From: Lethocerus indicus
Taxonomy: Eukaryota > Arthropoda > Insecta > Hemiptera > Belostomatidae
DNA length: 64,000 nucleotides
Assembly (NCBI GenBank): GCA_019843655.1
Contig: JACDQD010000008.1
Coordinates: 11,938,442 to 12,002,441, forward strand
Direction: 5' to 3'
A program made the translations under genes and the position numbers. This document shows, piece after piece, positions 11,473-26,429 of this stretch. Numbering within the stretch: position 1 is the stretch's first letter; the number at the start of each line of letters is the position of its first letter. The notes below the pieces were generated by a model, which did not search any database, was not told the origin of the DNA, and saw only the letters and a list, made by a program, of their open reading frames with translations.

Positions 11473-14400
11473 TCACCGCTCTGCGCTCTGCAAACAGGAA
11501 CGCGCCGTAGCGTTGAGATTACAAATTTAAACGAGGCAGTTGAATTTGTATGATTACATTATAACATCGTTGAAACTTCGTCTTCTCTGCAAGTATTTAT
11601 TTATTGCCTAGAATTATCAAACTGACTTCTTACAGTGGTATCACAACACATCAATTAATCAAGCTAGCCAACAAAAAGCGATAATTGGTAGTCTTGACAG
11701 AAGTAGTTTAAATGTACAAGGTATTTGAGTTGTCCTTTGTATTATTACACATGTACACTTTGCAAGGTTTGCTATAAAATTTTGAATCTTGTTAGAATTT
11801 CCAAAGAAAGGTTACTGCAATCATAGTAGAACAAAGGTAGATATATGATATATAGTATTCAAAGAGTGTAACGTATATATTTCAAAAATTGTATATAAAT
11901 ATAAGATTATGCAGATATTGAAATAACTTTAACCAATAGTTAACACTCTATCTTTTAATATATCATTGAACAGAAATCATGAAATTTCAGTCATATCATT
12001 CAATATCTAAGAAGAAGAAAATCAAAATGTTTAACACAAGTAACTGCCACTATTCAATATTACATATTTTCACAAATAATACCTAATTCAGAACCTGAAG
12101 AAAAAATAAGCAAAAGTGAAGAACTGATAGAACACTTTCACACAGTAGAATGTCACTTAGAAATGTAGAAAAGATTGAGAATTAACTGATAACATCCTCA
12201 TATATATAATATTCCAAGGGTCTAATGGCAATGACCCTGTTGATCTCAAATCGATAAATTTTGCAGTTAATAAAAAAAAGTCACGCTTGTTACATCATCA
12301 GAGAAGGAACTAATTCATACTTTCAAGCAGTAAAATTTGTCTGATGATTGCTAATGCTAAATTGTTTCAGTAATGACTGTCGCAATATTTTAATGTAATT
12401 TATAATATTTCAGTTCTATACATACTGTGTTTATAAAAACATGATTGCAATCCATTTCACTTTATTTTTATTCTGATATCCAAATTTCTAACAATTTATA
12501 AACCAGTGTAATTGAAATACGTTAAAATAAACCATTAAAAAACACTGGGTAAAACCTGCAGATAATGTGTTTAAAAAGAATTTTAAAATATATATCAGCT
12601 CTTTTCTAGTAACATATTTTTGGAAGTAATATATAACATGGAAATTGACCAAAACTAAAAATTCCAGAACTAACATTTATATACCTACATGTAAATTTTA
12701 TCTTTTTAATCTAGCTATTGCTTACTGTAAAATTTCACAAATGAATTAATCATTACACAACTAAGGATAATTCGTAACTTACAGCTTCAAATGATCACAA
12801 GATGTGGCCTATCCTAGTGGAAAACACAAACTGGCACTTGCTCAATACTTGTTTCTGTTTATAAGATGGAGAATTGGAATTCATTAAAAGTGAAACAGCA
12901 ACTGTTAGCATTCTCCTTTAACCTTTTGATCCATGGGCGATAAAGAACTCAATAGGAACACAATAACTTTTACACTTTTCATTTGAATAATAAGCAAAAT
13001 ACATTTTAAATGACTTCAAACGTTAAAGTCATAAATAAAACGACAGCTTGGTAATATTGTTATTCAAATCAAAGCATTCATAATAGTTTGTTATTCTTGA
13101 GGTTTTGAAAAATGGATTTCAATTTTTAATTATTCATGGCACACCTACTAAAACTTATAAGATTGGTAGGACCATAATATTCATTCTTTGTTATGTGTAA
13201 AATAAAATTGGTGATGAGTATTGATATTTTTAATTGACATATACTGCAGACAAACAATACCATTTAAATAAGTTTAAATAAGAAATTATACCATTTTTCA
13301 TGTAACAAGAATAGATTTATTCCTAAATTTATTGAACTCAAATTTATTGTGTATATGACATTATCATGTTTGTTTAATTTGAGGTATAAGTACACTGTGT
13401 CAAATTGATAAAAACTGAACCTCATAACTAAATCCCAAATATTTCCAAAAGGACATACAACTAGAAAAGATTAGGTTATGGTTGAAAATATCTTTTAAGA
13501 TATATTTGGTAACTGTTAAGAAATGTTGATTAAATAACATGTGATAAATTAATAAATTACAATAAGTTTTGATGAAATATGTACTTTGTTGTTTTTAGGT
13601 TCATTATCTAAAGCGAGTATTGGTCATTTTAATGTATACACAAGGCATATTAATGGTTCGTTGGTGGTGGTGGTGGTAGGTTGTGTTATCTATATTGTTT
13701 AAACACAATGAAAATTATTATTCAAGTGAGTTATACATATTGAATATTATAGAGAATAAAATATTAATAGAGATATGCATTCATAGTACAATTCATTCAA
13801 CATTAAAAAATATATTAAACATTTTGAATTTCATTCAAACATATTTACTAGTTTCTTAAAACTGTAAACATGAACTTCAGATTAAAACTGAACAAGATAC
13901 GAATACTCAAGAAGCATTAGCAGTGATAACACTTTGATAAATATGGCTTCTGAAAAATGATTTCAACCAATGAATTTTTAATATTAGAGGGCTTTATATT
14001 TTTTTGATATTCTTTTAGATGATATTTACTCTATGAGCCGCCTAACAGTGGAGGTCATGATAGAATTTAAAAAAAATAGTAGTAGCACAAAAACATATTA
14101 ATTGTATTTATTTAAACTATCTTTTTGTCCAAGGTGGTGCTTCTTTCAAACTGACAGTGGGTCAAGTAACCTTGGGGAGGAACAATCTTGCAACACATCT
14201 GACCCCCTAGCCCAAAGCTCCCATGCAGTTTACATTGAACTGCTATAGTCAAAGCTATTTTCTTACACTACCTTGTGAGTTTGTTGTGTGCTGTGGATAA
14301 AAAAGTGTTGTGGATCCCAGTCCTATCTTGAGTGAGTATTGCAATATTTTCTTTTATTAATTAGGGCAAATGATTGCAGTAAGAGCTTGTTGAATGTTTA

Positions 14401-14880
14401 TTGGTAATATAAAATATTTTTTCCATACCTTTAAGTAATTAACAAAAGTTGAACATAATTTGTAATCATGTATTACCTTAAAGTGAAAGCATATAATTCC
14501 GTTTAGTTCTCACTTATTGCAGTTTCTGCAAATGGTGAGCAGTAATGAAGTTATGAACCATTTGTAGAACAATGAAACCAGAAATTCTAATTTGGTTTCT
14601 TTTTGTGAAACATTTCACAGCTCTGTTTTGGAGCTATTGCAATATTAAATGAACAAGTTAGTCCTGTAATAGGAACTTCATTCATGAAGTTTTCCAGTTA
14701 AAGTGTTCAAATCAATATAAAAATGAACGAAATTTAAAAAAGGTAATTTTTTTTATTTTGTTGTTGTGTGTTTTGTCATAATGTCACCTGAATGTTATGC
14801 AGATTTTTTTAAATAGACGTAAAAGATATATCACAAAAATTTGACAGTGGAAAGAATGGATGGGATGTAGGGAAATTTTG
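11473..14880. other. Upstream region of SAM synthetase; mostly CpG-poor, no coding frame
   Basis: After about 100 bases of CpG-rich promoter-proximal sequence, the stretch from about 11.58 to 14.88 kb is AT-rich and CpG-poor (about 18 CpG by hand count). I see no exon, conserved protein fragment or long frame. A short GGT repeat sits at 13657-13676. The composition matches gene bodies elsewhere in the window, so an unannotated non-coding transcript is possible. Confidence 0.45.
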
Positions 14881-15120
14881 TTATCAACTCATAATTCATC
14901 TCGAAACTCAGATTTAATACAAATTTAATCCGATTTGCAGATTTAATACATTTAATCGGTAACTAGTATCGTGATCTACTATTATTTGGGTTGATTTCCT
15001 ACCCGCAATTCACACTATATTGAGGGCCTCAAATATTACGAAGAGCACTCCCTATTCTTTCTATTTTGTTTATTTAAGGAATTATTAACATAGAGTTTCT
15101 CGAGGGTTAAGTTATCAACA

Positions 15121-15445
15121 CACTTGCGCGTTTCCGTCTCTGCTCGCCTATTTGATTTTAAATTAGACCGGTTTCGGGTTTTCGCCATCTTAAGTAGAAT
15201 TCTGACGGTAAAACTGTGAGGTACTCGCAGTTGTCAAATCTGTTACACTTATTACCTTGTTACTGTACATTTTTCATTTTACTGTTATTAACAGCTTAAT
15301 AGTACAGTGAAAGTTGGATAGGTTCCACCCGTTCATCGCCAGCTAATATCCTTAAGTACAGTACCTCATTCTATTACTGAAGAATTGCTATAGATGCTCG
15401 CGAAAATCCAGGATAAACTTTTAGAGACAGAAACGCGTAAGAGTG
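15121..15445. mobile_element. Fold-back (inverted-repeat) element remnant
   Basis: The ends are degenerate inverted copies: CACTTGCGCGTTTCCGTCTC at 15121-15140 against the reverse complement of 15423-15445 (contains CAGAAACGCGTAAGAGTG). Similarity seems to continue inward for about 100 bases, with TTTTCGC, CATCT, AATTCT and GAGGTACT in the same order in both arms. It has no coding capacity and fits a decayed MITE or fold-back element. The left arm contains the best copy of the dispersed GATGGCGA / CCGAAACCGGTC motif. Confidence 0.5.
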
Positions 15446-18400
15446 ATTATAATCCAAACCCTCATGGACCCCCAAATTTAACATCATAAGTGAGTTATTA
15501 AATGTTATCAAATAATTTGTTTCATGAAATATATATTTCAATGTTTAATATTTGTCTTGTGTACTATATAACGAACAGAATGATATAATTCTTTATTTTG
15601 TATTCTTGTTTAATAGCCAGTTAATCCCGTTCTTGATTAACTGTTATTAAATGGATTCAGGTTTTGGTGTTAGGGTCGTGAGAAGGAAGGACCAGTAGTG
15701 AACTAAACAGTAGATCGTTTCTCGTGCTTGCTTTTACAAAAATATATCCATTTTTTGCTACGTATTCCTAGACTTGATAAAATTCAATTAATTAAAAAAA
15801 TCTATTATTTCTGATTTCAAAGAAACATTCTTACGAATGACAAAATTAATTGGTAGTATAGTATTTTTTCTGTTATAATTTAACCCAGTTATAAGGCTGA
15901 ATCAATCATTTACACGTTAAACTATAGAATAAATTCGAAATCAGTATGAATCAAGATTCTGCTCTTATTGAATCACACATTCCTCAAAGCAAGTGACGTT
16001 GCCTTTTCAATACTAGTTTTTGCTTACTTGTTTTGTTTCCTTCTTTTGGCATCGTTTTAAGGAAATAAATTCCGTTGTTCCAACGGAACAATATTTGACG
16101 TGTGACTAAATACAAGTTGATGTATTTTTTTGTATATACAATTAAAAAATCTATGTTGGGAATATAATTGACTTCGGGGTCATTCCATTCAAGGAATTTC
16201 TATTATTTCAATTTAATTCGAATTACACACGAGGCAGTTGCGTATGCATTAAACTATTTGAGTCCTTTCTGATTTCTCCGGGGGATCAAGAAATTAAAAA
16301 CTATATTATGCACAGGTATAGTTCTCAAGTGCTTACTAAATACGTTTGCAAATTTTTTTGTTTTTCTGTTGGTTCGGGCAAGACTCAATAGTAATATTTA
16401 TTTCTTTACATTTCTGCAGGATTTCGTTGCAAAATAAATGGTTATCGCGTTAGCATGATCGTGACTAGGATAAAACAGAAACATGCCCTATCAAACCTGA
16501 TTGGCACTTGCACGCGCGTGCTCCTTACAATTTGCTCCTTGTTTCAAGCTTTTTGTCCAAAATTAACTGAACATGGAAAAACTGACTTCTCGGAAAATTA
16601 GCTTAGAAACAAAACTTGAAGCGTCATTTTGAATAGTTTGTTTTCTGCTATCGTATCAGTGAGCCATTGTAACATAACACTGCTAAACTTGAAAAATATC
16701 TTTCAGTTGGTAAAATAAGTGGTATTATTAATGATAAATATGGGTTGTATGTATAATAAATACCAGTTTTAAATAATAGTTTATTATTTTTAATGTGGTA
16801 AGTACGTAGCACGAACAGTGAAATAAGGAATTCGAAGTATGTATTTCAGGTATATTCGATACATTGTAGAGAAACGGTTTACGTTCAATATTCAAGCAAA
16901 GAAATCATTATTCATTTTAAATTATAGATCTTCGATTTAAAAACAAAATTGTAAAGCTAAAGCTGGCTAAACCTTTGTTTTGAAATCAGATGAAATTGCC
17001 GGCATTCCATTGCCCTCGAAACTTTCCGAATAGTGGTCATCGTCTCCTGACTGAACCAGTTCGGCTGTAACTGAATCCAACTATAAACAGTCAGAGATGC
17101 AATAGCGGTTCCAAAAATCGAAATAAGATGATCGTCTTTTCAAAAAATTTTTATAAAGTACGAGCTTTAAAATAGGTTGCAAGAAAATGCCGATGACTGA
17201 AGAAGATTCTCGGATTCGGCTAGACTTGACTGATTTTCGGTTAAGTCGTGACGGCAGAGCCTGGTCAAGGAAAACGGGTTCCGTTTCTGTATTGGACAAA
17301 GTATTTACAACGTGCTGGTTTTGTAGGGCTGTGGGCCATCTAATGGTCCTAGGGCCATCACTTTTAACGGATCCAATTCATTCAGAAGATTGGTTTGAGG
17401 TATCTAGTGAGTAAACAGTGACCTTGCAACTTTCTTTGTAGTGTTAACTGGCAGGGTTGTAAGGATGGAGCAATTAAAAATATTTCATTACAAATTTCAA
17501 CGTCAATTTTTGATATCATGCATCTTTGTAATATCGTGTAGACCGATATGGAAACATTTGTTTAATCTCAATAACTTTAATTCGTAAATTAAACAGGTGA
17601 TATCGAACATAACATGCCCATTTAATATATGGAAAATTTTATTATTCTGAAGACATTGTTTCAACTAAACTGTAGGTTTTCGTATGTTTCTACAGTGAAC
17701 GACCTGGGTGAGTGAAAACCTCAAAAAAATTTAAAGCTACGGTAATTAAGGATTTCGTTCCCGACTTACGTAGATAGTCTATAAAGAATAAGGTGATAAC
17801 AGATTTGTTTTACATTCAGTCTTTCGTTACTGAATATATAGGATATATAAATCCTTTGTCGATCGACCACTCATCGTCGTTAGTTGATAAGGCATTACCG
17901 TCCCTATTGGCAAGTATCCATAAAGAAATGCGTCGAAAGACCAGTAGAGTAAATGCGCAATATTCGAAATAGTCGTAAAATGCAGTAGAGGCTGATTGGT
18001 GCTCGAATATAAAGTTAATCTTTTCTGAAAGTATTCTCTTCTGCGATTATGTCCGGAAAGTAATTAGGCTAAGGTGACAATCGGAAAGATCTCTCGATTT
18101 TTTGCAGCTGTGCTAAATTGGTTTCGGCATTTCGCCTTGAGCCAGTAACATTCCTTCAGGAATAAAGTAAAACTGTAACGCATATCAGCTGCCGATGAAG
18201 CATCCTATCTGCTATTAACTAAGATTTTACCGAATTAACGCAATTAATCGATGTAGGGAAAGACACTGACAAGCGTCGGGAATATTGTCATTCATAAAAA
18301 TATATTTTTATTCATAACATTTATATTCATAAAATACGCAAACCCGACATAGATATAATTGTGGCACAAGGGGGAAAACTGTATTAACGCCAATTTGCAA

Positions 18401-21400
18401 TAATAAACGCGAATGGCTGTTGTTGGTCTCAAGCTAATATTTACGTTTCAGCCTTCAGTGAATTTTTATCAATTACTTGTTTTCAAGAAACGCTTCCTCA
18501 AACCACTGTGGTGACCTGACACCACATTGACATCCGCTTTTTTTGTTTTTTTAACTTATGGGAATTATTTTGTTTGTGACGTGATAATTATCGAAGGAAA
18601 CATCTTTGCTTTTCGATCAGATAACGCTGCATTGAATATGAAGCATAATAAAAACCTAATAGAGATCAACTGTCTGTTACATTGAATGACTGTTTATGGT
18701 ACCAAGAGGAATATTAGAGGTTTAGTGATCAGAGGATAAATTTCGCGATCTAAGGATTAAGAACAACAAAACAGTGGTTTCGTTGTAGTACTTAGTTTTG
18801 AATTTGACACACATCAAATTTGACAGTAAAGATGAAATTTACTAGTTACTGTAGAGTAAAATTTTATTTTGACCCAAAGAATATAATCCCAATTTTCCGA
18901 GCTGTTGAATGGTTACCTCGTTTATCTTAATTTCATTTTAAAACCGGCATTAAATGTGCGAACCAGATAGGTTCAGCCTTTCTGAAAAACAGACGTAGGT
19001 AGTTTTGTAACGATAACTATTTCAAAGCCTGTGTATGACGCTTTTGTTGAACAAAATCCTAATCTTTCACTGTCACATCGAATAATAGTATCGCAATTTT
19101 CAACGGCCCGCAACACACCTTGAGCTATTGACTACATCAGCTGCCGAATGCCTGCGTATCTAATCTTTTATTACTATGCTGTTAGATACAGATTAAGTGA
19201 GATAACAAACTTACTATTTTTTTTTCAATTCCCTATTTAAATTTTTTCGTTTTAACGAAATAAAAAAGCGTGACTGTTTTCATGGTATTAGAATCGTTAA
19301 CAAGGTAGTTTTTCATTTCACAAGTAATGATGTTGTCATCACGCATTTGAATTCAGAAATTCATGAGGTGCATTACTTAACAGATTTACCAATTGCAAAC
19401 AATGTTTACTTGGAGGATGTTGGTTTAGCGATTTATTACCTGGGGGGTGTGACCTTCTTGAGGTTGTTTAGGGCGGATGTCTGGGACGGGGCTAGTCTCC
19501 ACCTCGCTCCCAGGCTTTCCTGGCCTAATCAATAATACACGGGGGGGGGGGGGGTTTAACACGAACAAACAAACAAGAAAACTAGGGGTGTGTCCCGTGG
19601 GAAAAACCGGTAGACCTTAAGCTTTTCATGGAACCGGTTCCCCTCTCCTGCCGGTAATGAAAGCGTTGAATTTGGGTGAGAAAAAATGTTATTTGAGACA
19701 AAGATCGGATATTAATTCGTCAATTTTATGTTTTAGTACAAGACATTGAGGTTTACAAACTAGTAGAATTGTATAATAGTCAGTGTTGTAACTTAAGTGA
19801 TTTTGACAAAGGTGTCTCACACCGAGTTTAACATATATACTATTTTAGATAGTTTAAAATAAATAATATTGATTTAACCCAAACTGTGAATAATTCAAAA
19901 GGGAAAATACGTAACATACCATTAGTAATGCGATTAAGGTTTTGAATGTAGAGAATTTTACACGGAAGGTCTTTCATTCGAACAGTTACGCTTACAAAAT
20001 GAAAAAACAATTTCATAATGAGGCTTTGCATTACAAATGGTTTCGCCATGTTCAAAATAAATTAATACACGAATACCGGATTTCTCTGCTTTATTAATGA
20101 AAGCCATATAGCAATGAAACCGCCAGTTATTTTTTCGTATGAAACACAGAACTATTGGCCCGAAAGAGTAAAAACAAATTCATGTTCGTGCGAAAACTTC
20201 TTAGATATAACAGAGATGACAACAGGGGCAGACACTGAGCGAAAATCTTCTATAATCCATAAAGATTGAATAATTGATATTCCTCGTATCATTTTATTTC
20301 AATAACTGACTACCGGCATACAAATAATTACATCAGTATGATATGATGTAACTTTCCTGAATAATGGGCGGCAATTTCATCAGCCCCTTATCGTAGTTGT
20401 CAATGAATACCGAATGATGTAACTGGGGACTCCTCCCCGTCGTCTGGTCCGAGACTAGACCGGTTTAGATGTTTCAGGGTCAGACGTCTTTATACAATAG
20501 TTTAGTCAGTCTTAATGTAATTCCAGCCCCCGTTCCGCTATTGGTGATGGGGAAACCCGTGAACCCGTCTAGCTGCGATCTAACAAACTTGTCTAACACG
20601 GCTACCAAAAAAGGCCCTATTAAATTATCCAATCACTATATTTAACATGCTCGTGTGATTTTCTGATTTACACTCACGACTCCGGTGATCCACCATTGGC
20701 TAGGGAATTTTGTTACGCCTGTCTGAACTTGTTTTTCTTAACAGAAGCTTAGCAAAAGGGGGGAAAAGTTACAGGAGATCTTAGTTAATAATCGATACCG
20801 ATACATTTTCGAGTGTTAGATCGCACACGCATCCCAACTTTCGTACGTTTATATGCGTTTCATACGTTTATATGTTGTATAGTCCACATTATTCGATGTT
20901 TTTCGGGAAATGGCGGAGTTTAGTTTTTACAGAAAACAGAAAATGCACATTTTCACTTCTTAATGGTATAATATTTGTTCACACCTTTCGTGACACTCAA
21001 ATGTCCTCCGCTCCACCAACTCCGGCTACAGTGCATGAAACATACCCACGGTATAATGGTATACTTGGACATACTTCCCTTCCAGTCAATTTCCAACTCT
21101 CCGCGGTCCTCATCTATTATCTTTTATCAATAGTTTTTTCAGTTTGATCCAAATTGGCAACGTTTCTGTTATTGATCGCTCGCCGGGGACTTTCGTCATC
21201 GTCCGTCTGATGACCTCAACCAGCCTCTTTTTCATCCCATTCATTCCCTACGCTAATTCAATTCCTCGAACGCGCAGATCCCCCCCGCTTGATAAATTGT
21301 TTCGCAATGTTAATAAGGCAGGCAATGGAAATTATGGTAGTTCTGGTAAACAGGCGTATTGCTAGGTGGGGGGGTGGAATGCAATAATCGCCACTTCCTG

Positions 21401-24400
21401 TTTTCTCTAGGGAATGTTTTTATTTGATTATTGCGTTGTTCTGTGTGCCTTTCAGTACAGAGCGGAAGCAAAATAAAAATCATTGGGAATATATAAACCG
21501 TTTACGGAAAATAATAATAACAGTAATGTGCGATAGTGTTACTATCCAAAGTTTCCAATTAATGCAACAATAAGAATAGTAATTGTCAAATATATAATAT
21601 TATTGTAGAAAAGTATTATTTTCCAGAGAAATTACATGCTGAGGTAAAGGCCAGCAAGCAACAATTGCTTTATATCTATGTAAATATTGGGTACATTACG
21701 ACAGAAAAAGGGTACATCAGGATTCTTGTGACTTTTTAACATGACAATGACTTTTTAACAACAGAACAATTTGTGAGATACTATTATACTAGTACATTTA
21801 CACAACATGAATTTGTTTCCCATTTTCGGAATAAATTTAAACAGTTATTCATTCGCATTGAGACCATAACTTTCCTGACTGCGTAAGAGGCCAAATGTAG
21901 CTAATACCTTCAAGACTTGACTATCGGAAATAGTTGCGCTAAAATAGTTTTGTCACTCCTGCAGAGAACAACTCTAATCCAGAAACTTTATTGCTATTCC
22001 CGGTGAATACTTTACTTAGACTAGCCTGTTCTTATCCGATTCAGTACGTAACAAATTAATTAAATAATAATACTCATAAAACACGCTTCATTATACGTTA
22101 ATACGGTTATTTTAATGCCCAGCCAATATTTACTTTTTTTAACGTACTTGTACTGTAATGTACTGAGCATATTAGTGTATAGTGTATAAAACTCTAACTC
22201 AGTCTGAAACTACTCTGCGACATCCTACGCTAAATGTACAGATAGTGTACATGTGGCCTAAGTCCTTTATGTCGTGGTTGTAAGAGAATGTCAAAAGGAT
22301 GAAGTTCTTGAATTCGAGAGAAATATAATATTAGCGGTCCGCCGGTCACATTATCGGGCCCCGCGTATCTGTCCGACTATTATCAATGCTGGCCTATCGG
22401 AGTAGATTAAATGCTAACAATTTTGATGTGGAATGGACGGGATTCGGGCGTGGGGTTAAAGGACGGGAGCAGATAACGGAGCGCTGATTTCCCATATTGG
22501 GGACGCTCGGGTGCGAACAAAAAACCACTTAAAGCCTAATTGACCTCGCGACTCCCTCCTAGGAACGTTTTACGATCCCAGAGTACGTTGACATTGTGCG
22601 TGATCGCTACGTACCAGGAAGAACACCGAGGAAGAAAATGGGACGCGGCAGGACTGTCTATTTATAGTCAACCTCCCGTCCAGATATTACCCCTCCCTAG
22701 ACTGAGAAGTAACCGATTAAATCTAACTGTTGTCCGTGTCCAACATGGTTAATATAGACTCAAGTCAAATCTATTCAGAAATCAATAGATTTAGTAAATT
22801 CATAGAAATAAATGGTAAACCGTTTTCATTAACTTTGTCGGATTAAAATGAGAAGCCGTTTATTTAAATATTTAATTATATTTTATCAGTTACTTAAATT
22901 TTATTGCACTTCCCAAATACGGTTGTAGTATTTAGAAATTATATGATGATGTTCGGCTTTACCCCTTTTTTGAATTTTTATGTAAGTTAGTCCCAGTGGA
23001 AGGCAGAGTTCTCTCCCCGCCTGGAACTTTTTCAGTCTGGTTCGTTGAATTGGTCTTGTGACTTGATGTGCTTGGCCGAACCATCGCATCGAATTTATAT
23101 AATAAGATTTTAAATAATAACAGCGCCATAAACGTTATCGTACTGATATTTGATTCTTTGTGTCAATAGCAGTAGCCGATACAAGATTAAAAGATCTATG
23201 GGGTTTAGTGGTTTAATTAAAAATAATCGCGAAAGTGAGTAATCACGTCGCTAATTTTCTTCTTGTATGCTTTCTGTTAGATTCATGTTTTACTAAGACT
23301 GTTCACTTAAAATAATATATTCGATCACGATTTGATGATTTGCGTGACTCAATTTGTCTCGCATTACACAAACGAACTACTAGGTTATTGTTTTATTAGA
23401 CGATACAAAGAGGTACTAATTAAAAGATACAAGGATGCATGAATTACATGATCTGAAAACATAAATTGTGAGTTGTGTGAATTTATCCTCTTGTAGAGGT
23501 ACGTCTTGGTTGAAATGTTACGGATTTTTCTAAATTCAAAGGAAATCGGCCAGATTTTCTCACAGGTTATAACAACCGCGATGGCAGTATTACCCAACTG
23601 GACCGAATGAAAAAGCGAAGCCAGCAACCCTGTCTAAATGGGTAAAAACCGCAGTTGCCACCTCCGAGACGGTCCTCTCCGTTCTAGAGCTGGGCTCGGT
23701 TCGAAAACAAAAGTGGGATGTATCACTTCACCCGGCGCAAGTTCCTCATTTGGATCCGTCTATTTACAACTTGTTTTAAGAGGCCAATACTGTAGTGTTA
23801 ACTGTATGTCTGTGCAATTAACAAGCCAGCCACAACTGCTATTAGGAAGCTTCAAGAAGGTTTAGCCAAATGCGACGCAGTTCTAGAGTTACCGTAAAAT
23901 ACGACTACAACCAAGAATAGTACGTATCATTTTTTTGTTTCTTTTGTCAATACAAATTTCCAACCAGGTTACAATAGAAATTATTTAGGGACTCCGTTAG
24001 TACAAAATTCTATCAATCTTTAGTCTATCCATTTCTGTGTATTTAAATATATAGTTCAACGATTTTGAATAGCAGAGCTATCTTTGAATGTTATCAAAGA
24101 ACCAATATAACTGAATAAACATTTAAATCATGAACGCTGGAAAGTAATGGGCAGCAAGTGAAATCCCGAACATCCTAAACTGTTTAACAATTTTTATAAT
24201 CTATTGTATTACACGATGGATGCAAAATTAAAAATTGAATCGCAATGTTGTAATACTAAAGTATAGTGTTACTCATTAAATATACTTAAGTAAATCTTAA
24301 AAATCCCTTCGATTTATAGTACATTAATATCATAAGAGTATAGACTATTAACTTTTCAATGAAACTTAATTTTGAAAGTAAAGTAAGAACCTATTTATCA

Positions 24401-24792
24401 GGCTTATATCAAATGTATTGAATTAAACTCAATATAATTCAACAGAATAATCGATTAATAATAAGGTAATTCTGATTTCGAAATACATTACGTTCGTGTA
24501 ATTAAATTGAATAAATACTATCGATTTTACACGTTTTATTTACATCCGATCATATTATTAATACAAGTGACTAATAAGCTGAAATAAATTGCTGTCAGAT
24601 AGTTTTACAGTTCTAATCGGACTATCCGATTTTATATCGAACTGTATTTTTTTCACCCCTGCGACGTCACAGATAATTTTTTTATAATTGAATCAGGAAG
24701 TGGGGCCGAGAGATAAAACGCTGATAAATGGGATGAAATGGGACTGATAAGAAGTTGGAGGGAGGCCAATAACTGCGTAACATCATATAAGG

Positions 24793-24820
24793 CCAATCAC
24801 ATTTCGGGAGAGTTATATAA
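24793..24820 (+). promoter_or_regulatory. Candidate core promoter (CCAAT plus TATATAA)
   Basis: CCAAT at 24793-24797 is followed by TATATAA at 24814-24820. It lies about 2.03 kb upstream of the start codon of lipase copy A, whose first coding exon appears to follow a splice acceptor, so a 5' UTR exon must start somewhere upstream. AT-rich TATA matches are common by chance. Confidence 0.25.
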
Positions 24821-26404
24821 AAAAAGGTATTTTCGTGGGAATTTTTATCACGCCATATCCCAAAATCGAACTGTCCCAAAACTGTCTGATACTGTCAAAA
24901 GAAGTGTTAACCGTATTACATTACTCCATTACCCGCGAATATGTGTATATATAAACTGATACTCTTTATGTGTATACAGTTAATTTATATATACTGTACG
25001 TAGGTGTAAAGTAGTAAAATATGTGTTCATCACAGATATGTAACAGCACCCTTGATTATATGTTTTTACAATATTTATGAACAGAGTGGACAACATTTTC
25101 ATTATAATTAACGAATATTTTAGTCAGTATACCGTAAAAAGACTATATTAGCGGAATATTGGTATTTGTCAAGCCGATTTTTCACCGGAATCATTTGTCA
25201 AACCGAAATATTGGCATTTGTCCAAGCGGGTAGCTTCAATTAACAACAATATTGCTGTGTTAAATGCAAATCTCTAATGATAAAAATAAAGCGGTTTAAA
25301 ACGTCTCTGCTTTTTAAAGATCTGAGCATGTAATTAGGATGATATGTGAAACGCACACACACCCCCCCGAAGTATTTGCAACATTGGTCAAACCCCAAGG
25401 GTTATCTGGGTTTAGTTACCCCCGCGGGTCACTCCCTCTATCGGCCCGAGGAGCCTACCGCTCACCATTTGTGTCAGTCAATGTTAAGCGAGATAAGTGT
25501 TTTTTTTTATTTGTTCTTTTTCTTTCTCTGATTTTTGATAGGGCCTACAAGAACCCTCTTTTTGCTAGAAATTTGTACAATAAATTATATTGGAAAAGTC
25601 AGAATATTATATTTTCACATATCGAGAGATCAAGCAATTACTTCTCCCGACGAGGAAGAGGGGTCGGAAAAAACAGAAACGATTTCCCCTCCGACTAGTG
25701 GGGTTGACACCCCTATACACTTCTGGAGGTTTAATACTTCCGAAATTAACCTGTTCTTAAATTCTGAATAATCGGCCTAAGGAATATTGGTAAACTGTTG
25801 AAGGATAAATAACGTTCCGAACAATATGAAATAAGTTTTCCAATTATAAACTGACGTCTCCACACAACTGAAATTGCGTTGTCTACAGATTCCGTCGCCG
25901 ATTAATTTGTTATCTGAACACGTTAACAAACTGTGTCATGGCGCAAAATGTTGGGCAACTCTTCTTTGACCGTGTCCTTGTCTGAATAAAAATTGTTGTA
26001 TTTTTTTTCCCCTCCGATTCTTTACCTAATATCTAAACTCCGCTGAATTATCTCTGTAAAAAGGCCAGGGACAGATATGATGTTAACCTCTGGTTGCATC
26101 CTTTCAGAGGTCCCTCCAAATGAAATGATTAATCATCGGAAGAAAGCCTAATTTAATGCTTTATTTTTCAGAAAAATGCTTATTAATAATATGTATATTC
26201 AATCGGTGGTCATATTACTGTAAAAAATGTTAAGCCCTTTGCTCTTGCCTACTCCATAAACGAATGGAAAAAATTATGGGTTTTTGCGCAAGAATGACGT
26301 CGGTTGGTTGTTCGGCAGAGCTGCCTAACAGATCTGAAGAGTGAAATTCCTTAAACCAATCGTAATGGCGTTTAAGCTAGTCGTATTTAGCACTATCACT
26401 TCAC

Positions 26405-26429
26405 TATTCAATAATATAATTATTGAATA
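26405..26429. repeat. Perfect 11-bp palindrome arms
   Basis: TATTCAATAAT, a 3-base spacer, then ATTATTGAATA. A perfect inverted repeat that could form a hairpin or bind a dimeric factor. AT-rich, so chance is possible. Confidence 0.4.

Noticed and set aside
13660..13690. let-7-like GGTAGGTTGTGTTAT
   Set aside because: It does not match the let-7 seed TGAGGTAG, is part of a GGT repeat and has no complementary arm nearby.
25339..25771. Overlapping frames of 61-119 codons near a C-rich patch
   Set aside because: Three frames are open together and none looks like a protein family; likely compositional.
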